From positions 1 through 18,286 of the forward strand of contig CAZIYV010000062.1 in the NCBI GenBank assembly GCA_964543575.1: a stretch of 18,286 nt of DNA. The letters run 5' to 3'. Under the pieces are notes generated by a model, which had not been told where the DNA came from, did not search any database, and saw only the letters and a program-made list of their open reading frames with translations. Both the position numbers and the translations under genes were made by a program. Shown here in pieces: positions 13,674-18,286 of the stretch; position 1 is the first letter of the stretch, and every line of letters starts with the position of its first letter. Source of the DNA: Pelotomaculum_B sp964543575. Its GTDB lineage: Bacteria > Bacillota > Desulfotomaculia > Desulfotomaculales > Pelotomaculaceae.

Positions 13674-13756
13674 CTATTCTATTTCCTATTTCTAATGAGA
13701 CAGGAGAATGAGACAGGAGAACCGTCCCCTTGTCTCACCCCTCGACCCTTGTCTCA
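13674..13756 (-). repeat. 29-bp palindromic repeat, copy 5 (reverse), with flanking partial units
   Basis: The full copy is at 13709-13737 (TGAGACAGG, AGAACCGTCCC, CTTGTCTCA on the + strand). A 13-base partial TGAGACAGGAGAA precedes it directly at 13696-13708, and an extra CTTGTCTCA follows at 13748-13756. Heptads CTATTCT (13674), ATTTCCT (13681) and ATTTCTA (13688) lie before it. Confidence 0.85.
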
Positions 13757-13787
13757 GTCCTTGACCCTTAAGGATATCTTTCATTGC

Positions 13788-13822
13788 CACGTCCCACGTC
13801 TCAAGTCCCATAATCCCGTATC
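13788..13822 (+). repeat. Heptad array (CACGTCC type)
   Basis: The units CACGTCC (13788), CACGTCT (13795), CAAGTCC (13802), CATAATC (13809) and CCGTATC (13816) run in one phase. It shares units with the array at 6589-6623. Confidence 0.75.
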
Positions 13823-13887
13823 TTAATAATGCAGGTTTGTCCGCCCTGTTGTATAATATCAGTGAGGAATATTTTTCCGTTATTTTT

Positions 13888-13916
13888 GGGTTATACTATA
13901 ATATCCGGTATAACCC
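13888..13916 (+). promoter_or_regulatory. Perfect inverted repeat around a TATAAT box
   Basis: GGGTTATAC (13888-13896) and GTATAACCC (13908-13916) are perfect 9-bp inverted arms. The 11-base spacer begins with TATAAT (13897-13902). A weak -35 (TTTCCG at 13874-13879) lies 17 bases upstream. It may be an operator over a promoter for the radical SAM gene, 25 bases downstream; an RNA hairpin in a longer leader is the alternative. Confidence 0.5.
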
Positions 13917-13940
13917 TGTACCAGGGGAGAAAGAACAAAA

Positions 13941-15794
13941 ATGGATTTGATGGATCAAGTTTTGCCTTTAGTGAAAAAGCCCGCCCGGTATGCGGGAGGC
14001 GAGTGGAACGCTGTTCATAAAAACTGGGGCGAGGTCGATTTGAAAGTTGCCTTTGCCTTTCCTGATGTTTATGAGGTGGGTATGTCTCACCTTGGACTTC
14101 AGATTTTATACGGGATTGTCAACAGCCGGCCGGATACTTTAATGGAGAGGGTGTTCGCGCCGTGGCCGGATATGGCGGAAAAAATGCGGGAACACGGGAT
14201 TTCCCTGTTTACCCTGGAGTCAAAGAGACCGCTAATGGATTTTGACGCGGTGGCTTTCACCCTCCAGTATGAGTTGAGCTTTTCAAATATCCTTTACATG
14301 CTGGATCTGGCCGGAATCCCTTTGCGTACCGAAAGCAGAGACGGGGAATACCCCCTGATCATAGCGGGAGGTCCCTGCGCTTTCAATCCGGAGCCAATGG
14401 CTGACTTTATTGACCTCTTTGTAATAGGAGAGGGAGAAGAGGTAATCAATGAGCTTTTAGATGTTATAGCTGCAGGAAAACAAAAAAAATTATCAAAAAG
14501 AGAGCTTTTGCTCAAAACAACTGAGATTCCGGGTGTGTATGTTCCCTCATTTTACCATGTTCATTACGGGGAGGACGGCGCTTTTTTAAGGATCGCTCCA
14601 ACTGGCGAAAGTGTGCCGGAAAGAGTGGTTAAGAGAGTTATAAAAGATATTGACCAGGTTCCGTTTCCATTAAAGCCGGTGGTGCCGTCCACCGAAGTTG
14701 TGCATGAACGGATGATGATCGAGGTTCTGCGAGGCTGTAGCCGTGGCTGCCGTTTCTGCCAGGCGGGTATGATTTATCGTCCGGTGCGGGAGAAAGAGCG
14801 CGGGACGGTACTCAGGCAGGCCGCCGAACTGGTGAGAAACACCGGTTATGATGAGCTTTCCCTGGTGTCTCTAAGTACCAGCGATTACACGCCGGTTCAG
14901 GGAGTTATAAAAGCTCTTGTGGACGAACATGCCGCCAACGGAGTAAGCGTGTCCCTGCCGTCGCTGCGGGCAGATCAATTCTCGGTGGATCTAGCCAAGG
15001 AGGTACAGCGGGTGCGCCGTTCCAGCCTTACCTTCGCTCCTGAAGCCGGTACCCAGCGCCTGCGGGATGTCATTAACAAGGGTGTTACGGAGGATGACTT
15101 GATGGCTGCGGCCGGAGCTGCTTTCCGGGAGGGCTGGCGGTCAGTAAAATTATATTTCATGATCGGACTGCCCACTGAATCGATTGAGGATCTGGACGGG
15201 ATTAGCCGGCTGGCCAGGGAGGTTTTAGCCCTTGGTAAGAGAGCAGGTATTCCGCGCGGTCGCCTTAAGGTGACGGTCAGTGTCTCTTCCTTTGTTCCCA
15301 AAGCCCATACAGCCTTCCAGTGGGAGCCGCAGGCACAGTACAGTACTCTGAAAGAAAAGCAGGCATATCTGTCCGGGACGATGCGTGACAGGAGTTTGAC
15401 GCTGAACTACCATGACGCTGGAGTAAGCTATATTGAGGCGGTTTTCGCCAGGGGTGACCGGCGTCTGGGGCAGGTTCTGAGCAGAGCTTTTGAGCTTGGC
15501 TGCAAATTTGACGGCTGGTCGGAGCACTTTAACCTTGAACAGTGGCTGAAAGCCTTCAAGTTGGCCGGACTTGACCCGGCATGGTATGCCTACCGCCGCT
15601 ACGACTATAGCGATCCCCTGCCATGGGACCATATCAATCCCGGGTTTTCCAAGCGTTATCTTGCCCTCGAACACCAGCAGGCTATAGAAGGTATAACCAC
15701 CGGGGATTGCCGCACGGGTTCCTGTCCTGGCTGCGGGTTATGCGGCGCTCTTGAAATTGAACCTGTTTTAGCCGGGAGTGAGCGGGATGTTTAG
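13941..15794 (+). CDS. B12-binding-like radical SAM protein, TIGR03960 type
   Basis: This 617-residue protein has an N-terminal cobalamin-binding-like region (VAFAFPDVYEVGMSHLGLQ; IAGGPCAFNPEPMADFIDLF; VIGEGEEVINELL) and a radical SAM core. The 4Fe-4S motif GCSRGCRFC places cysteines at 266, 270 and 273, followed by QAGMIYRP. It has ELSLVSLSTSDY, LTFAPEAGTQRLRDVINKG and KLYFMIGLPTE strands, and a Cys-rich C terminus (GDCRTGSCPGCGLCG). No DxHxxG cobalamin histidine motif is evident. The substrate is not known. The start ATG 13941 follows GGGGAG (13924-13929), 11 bases upstream. Its end overlaps the DUF2344 gene, with which some relatives are fused, so the two products probably act together. 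RNase E/G and the expected rplU downstream hint at an RNA- or ribosome-linked role; that is inference. Confidence 0.88.
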   Translation: MDLMDQVLPLVKKPARYAGGEWNAVHKNWGEVDLKVAFAFPDVYEVGMSHLGLQILYGIVNSRPDTLMERVFAPWPDMAEKMREHGISLFTLESKRPLMDFDAVAFTLQYELSFSNILYMLDLAGIPLRTESRDGEYPLIIAGGPCAFNPEPMADFIDLFVIGEGEEVINELLDVIAAGKQKKLSKRELLLKTTEIPGVYVPSFYHVHYGEDGAFLRIAPTGESVPERVVKRVIKDIDQVPFPLKPVVPSTEVVHERMMIEVLRGCSRGCRFCQAGMIYRPVREKERGTVLRQAAELVRNTGYDELSLVSLSTSDYTPVQGVIKALVDEHAANGVSVSLPSLRADQFSVDLAKEVQRVRRSSLTFAPEAGTQRLRDVINKGVTEDDLMAAAGAAFREGWRSVKLYFMIGLPTESIEDLDGISRLAREVLALGKRAGIPRGRLKVTVSVSSFVPKAHTAFQWEPQAQYSTLKEKQAYLSGTMRDRSLTLNYHDAGVSYIEAVFARGDRRLGQVLSRAFELGCKFDGWSEHFNLEQWLKAFKLAGLDPAWYAYRRYDYSDPLPWDHINPGFSKRYLALEHQQAIEGITTGDCRTGSCPGCGLCGALEIEPVLAGSERDV

Positions 15795-16455
15795 GTATAG
15801 AGTAATATACGCCAAGGAAGGTCCTGCCAGGTATATCTCCCATCTTGATCTGCTCAGGGTTTTTGATCGAGCGGCAAGGCGGGGAGGGCTGCCCGTTGCC
15901 TACACGCAGGGATTTAACCCCCACCCTAAAATGTCGTTTGCGGCGCCGCTGTCCGTAGGGACGGAGGGAGAAGTCGAATTTGCAGATATGGAGCTCACCA
16001 GAGACATACCTGTCGCCGATATGGAAAGTGCTCTGGCCGGGTCCATGCCGCAAGGGCTGCGGCTGATCGGGGTCAGCAAGGCGCCGGAGGCGGCTCCCGC
16101 CCTGATGGCCATGGTGGATCGCGCCACTTACAGCGCCCGGGCCAGACTCGCCTCTCCCCTGCAAAACGAAGAACTGGCTAAAGCGATTGAGGTGTTTTTA
16201 GCCAGGCCACAGATTATTGTGGAGAGGCGGGGCAAGGCTGGCGAAAAGAAGCTATACGATATAAAGCCCGGCATTTTTGCGATGTCCGGCAGTGTAAATA
16301 ATGATATAATAGTGATAAAAGCGGATATAAAAACGGGAAGTAGTGGGAACGTAAGGTTTGAAGAACTTCTTGCCGCTTTTCTGGAAGAAAGCTTTCTGCC
16401 TCTGCAAGGAAGGTTCGTGCTTGCCAGGACGGGCCTGTTGTTTAAGCAGAGCTGA
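15787..16455 (+). CDS. DUF2344 (TIGR03936-type) protein
   Basis: The product is 222 residues. The N-terminal half carries the family signature: YRVIYAKEGPARYISHLDLLR, a segment ending AYTQGFNPHPKMSF, then APLSVGTEGEVEF. The function is unknown; relatives are found next to, or fused to, the TIGR03960 radical SAM protein. ATG 15787 is preferred, with GGGAG at 15774-15778 eight bases away; GTG 15778 is an alternative that overlaps that site. The start lies inside the 3' end of the radical SAM gene (8-base overlap), so the two are almost certainly co-translated. No TM segment or catalytic motif is evident. A pairing partner or substrate-presenting role for the radical SAM enzyme is plausible but not shown by the sequence. 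Confidence 0.87.
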   Translation: MFRYRVIYAKEGPARYISHLDLLRVFDRAARRGGLPVAYTQGFNPHPKMSFAAPLSVGTEGEVEFADMELTRDIPVADMESALAGSMPQGLRLIGVSKAPEAAPALMAMVDRATYSARARLASPLQNEELAKAIEVFLARPQIIVERRGKAGEKKLYDIKPGIFAMSGSVNNDIIVIKADIKTGSSGNVRFEELLAAFLEESFLPLQGRFVLARTGLLFKQS

Positions 16456-16511
16456 AAAATGGCTTAAAAGTGCTATTCACAAGGTTATATTTATTGAGAG
16501 GAAAGATTTTT

Positions 16512-18203
16512 ATGTTAAAGGAAATTGTAGTCAACGTTGGAGAAGAAGAAACCAGAGTAGCTGTACTGGAAGATAAAGTACTGGTGGAAATATATATAGA
16601 AAGATCGATCAATCAGCGCCTGGTAGGTAATATTTTTAAAGGGCGCGTAGAGAACGTGCTGCCCGGCATGCAGGCGGCCTTTGTAAACATTGGATTGGAA
16701 AAGAACGCCTTTTTGTACGTAGAAGACGCCCTGCCATCAAATTCACCTGAAGGAAGCGGGCAAACCGGCTACACGCTGGGCGCCAATATCTGCGATATTT
16801 TAAGGCAGGGTCAGGAAATAATGGTGCAGATAGTAAAGGAACCCATCGGTACCAAAGGGCCGCGGGTTACTACCCATATCACCCTGCCCGGGCGTTTTCT
16901 GGTGCTTATGCCTACCGTAGATTATATCGGCATATCACGCCGGATCGAGTCAGAAAGAGAGAGAGAGCGTTTAAAGGATCTGGCTAACAGGGTTAAACCA
17001 GAGGGCATGGGCGCAATTGTCCGTACTGTGGCGGAAGGCATCGAGGAAGAAGAACTGCGCCAGGACATTTCTTTGTTGACAAAACTATGGCGTAAAATAT
17101 TAAGCAGGTCAGCCCACGGTACGGTGCCAAACGTGGTACACCGCGACCTGGAACTGGTTCAGAGAATTTTGCGGGATGTTTTTACAGAGGATGTCGACCG
17201 CTTGATTCTGGACTCGCGTTATGAATACGAAAAGGTATTAGAGTTTATTGATATCTCTGATCCCCGCTTGAAGCTCAAAGTGTTCTTAGACGAGCGGGAG
17301 AATATCTTTACTGAATACGGTATTGAGCAGGAGATAGAAAAGGCGCTCAAGCAAAAAGTATGGTTGAAATGCGGCGGCTACCTGATCATTGATCAGTGTG
17401 AGGCTCTCACGGTCATAGATGTGAATACCGGCAAGTACGTTGGGACTACCAACCTGGAAGACACGGTGCTAAAGACCAACCTTGAGGCGGCCAGCGAAAT
17501 TGCCCGCCAGTTGCGACTGCGTAAAATTGGCGGGATCGTCATTGTGGATTTTATTGATATGTCTGAGGAAGCCCACCGCAATGAAGTGCTTCAGGCACTG
17601 GAGGAAGAGATTAAAAAAGATAAAACAAAGACCAATATACTGGGTATCACCCAGCTGGGTCTGGTTGAGATGACCAGGAAAAAGGTGCGCCCAAGCCTGT
17701 CCGAGGTGCTGCAAAAGCCCTGCCCCTACTGCGAGGGCAGGGGAAAGGTGCTTTCAGAAGAGACACTGGGTATTAATTACAAAAATCAAATATACAATGT
17801 GGCCCGCCAGACTACCGCACAGACCATCCTGGTGGAAGCCAACCCGCTGGTGGCGGCGCGGCTTATTGGCAGCGGGGGGGCAAGTTTGCGTGACCTGGAG
17901 AGTAAAACAGGTAAGAGCCTCTATATCCGGGGTTCAACCAGCCACCATATCGAGTCAATCACCATCCGGCCGCTCCAGGATAACGAGGAAATCCATGCGA
18001 ATACACTTCCTGTGAAGCCTGGTGAGGTGCTGGAGGTAATGGTGGAAGAGCCTCATGTTACCAATTACCACGACGGCATCGCCAGGGTAAACGGCTTTAT
18101 TCTGGATATAGAGGGAGCGGGCGCCCTGGTAGGGGAAACCATTCCGGTTGAGGTTAGCAAAGTTTACCGTACTTACGCTAAAGCCCGCCCGGTCAGGATT
18201 TAG
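16512..18203 (+). CDS. rng: Ribonuclease E/G family endoribonuclease
   Basis: This single-strand-specific endoribonuclease acts in mRNA decay and rRNA processing. The 563-residue product has an S1 domain (GNIFKGRVENVLPGMQAAF and ENAFLYVEDA-like residues after it), then the RNase E/G catalytic domain. With ATG 16512 as start, the catalytic aspartates fall at D303 (VIDVNTGKY) and D346 (IVDFIDM) and the zinc-link cysteines at C404 and C407 (CPYCEGRGKV), the same numbers as in E. coli RNase E. AGGAAAG at 16499-16505 is the ribosome site. An upstream in-frame ATG at 16470 would add 14 residues. The last ~60 residues (GIARVNGFILDIEGAG onward) look like a TRAM-type RNA-binding segment. There is no long disordered degradosome tail. 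Confidence 0.93.
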   Translation: MLKEIVVNVGEEETRVAVLEDKVLVEIYIERSINQRLVGNIFKGRVENVLPGMQAAFVNIGLEKNAFLYVEDALPSNSPEGSGQTGYTLGANICDILRQGQEIMVQIVKEPIGTKGPRVTTHITLPGRFLVLMPTVDYIGISRRIESERERERLKDLANRVKPEGMGAIVRTVAEGIEEEELRQDISLLTKLWRKILSRSAHGTVPNVVHRDLELVQRILRDVFTEDVDRLILDSRYEYEKVLEFIDISDPRLKLKVFLDERENIFTEYGIEQEIEKALKQKVWLKCGGYLIIDQCEALTVIDVNTGKYVGTTNLEDTVLKTNLEAASEIARQLRLRKIGGIVIVDFIDMSEEAHRNEVLQALEEEIKKDKTKTNILGITQLGLVEMTRKKVRPSLSEVLQKPCPYCEGRGKVLSEETLGINYKNQIYNVARQTTAQTILVEANPLVAARLIGSGGASLRDLESKTGKSLYIRGSTSHHIESITIRPLQDNEEIHANTLPVKPGEVLEVMVEEPHVTNYHDGIARVNGFILDIEGAGALVGETIPVEVSKVYRTYAKARPVRI

Positions 18204-18268
18204 TTTAAACAAATATATATTTCAGATTACCCTGAAAATAAAAATCACTGCTTGCATCCCGGCTAAAT

Positions 18269-18286
18269 GTAGGTGCGAATTCATTC
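18269..18286 (+). repeat. Start of a dispersed repeat, cut by the window end
   Basis: GTAGGTGCGAATTCATTC matches 4938-4954 with one mismatch over 17 bases. It looks like the first half of a palindrome centred on GAATTC-like sequence; the other half would lie beyond the window. Confidence 0.45.

Noticed and set aside
13852..13857. TATAAT at 13852 as a promoter for the radical SAM gene
   Set aside because: The nearest -35-like sequence (TTGTCC at 13837) is only 9 bases away, too close.
18220..18237. Possible terminator TTTCAG / CTGAAA after the RNase E/G gene
   Set aside because: The stem is only 6 AT-rich pairs and no T-run follows.

Overview
The window is a cell-shape, cell-division and sporulation chromosome segment of an endospore-forming, low-to-mid GC Gram-positive. 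Gene order and protein style point to the Desulfotomaculum/Pelotomaculum group (Peptococcaceae, class Clostridia); genus and species cannot be fixed by eye. The backbone matches the order known from Bacillus subtilis (valS-folC, then maf-radC-mreBCD-minCD-spoIVFA-spoIVFB, then rplU). Extra genes are a DUF4321 membrane protein, PBP2 (mrdA), minE, rodA, a B12-binding-like radical SAM protein with its DUF2344 partner, and RNase E/G. All genes are on the + strand.

Layout: 1-448 is the 3' end of valS. 615-1907 is folC. 2023-2280 is a DUF4321 protein. 2282-2860 is maf. 2967-3662 is radC. 3725-4756 is mreB, followed by mreC, mreD and mrdA to 8593, where a good intrinsic terminator follows. 8718-10344 is minC-minD-minE. 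10657-11802 is rodA, closed by a strong terminator. 11975-13660 is spoIVFA-spoIVFB behind a sigma-E-like promoter. 13941-16455 holds the radical SAM/DUF2344 pair, and 16512-18203 is RNase E/G. Downstream of the window rplU would be expected.

How the genes work together: MreBCD, PBP2 and RodA form the lateral-wall (elongasome) machinery. MinCDE places the division site, and the MinC here lacks room for its usual N-terminal FtsZ-inhibitory domain. SpoIVFA/SpoIVFB are the membrane complex that processes pro-sigma-K in the mother cell, so the organism very probably sporulates.

The genes are mostly ordinary; the intergenic DNA is not. Five copies of a 29-bp palindromic repeat (arms TGAGACAAG / CTTGTCTCA around a GGGACGGTTCT core) sit between genes. 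Most are linked to degenerate tandem arrays with a strict 7-nt period (units such as GACGTCT, CACGTCC, GAGACGT, GAATACA). In the mreD-mrdA gap two such arrays face each other as about 46-bp inverted arms, like a miniature mobile element. These tracts also create false N-terminal extensions on the mrdA and radC reading frames. Other signals worth attention are the sigma-E-like promoter with a perfect palindrome upstream of spoIVFA, and a perfect 9-bp inverted repeat bracketing a TATAAT box before the radical SAM gene.
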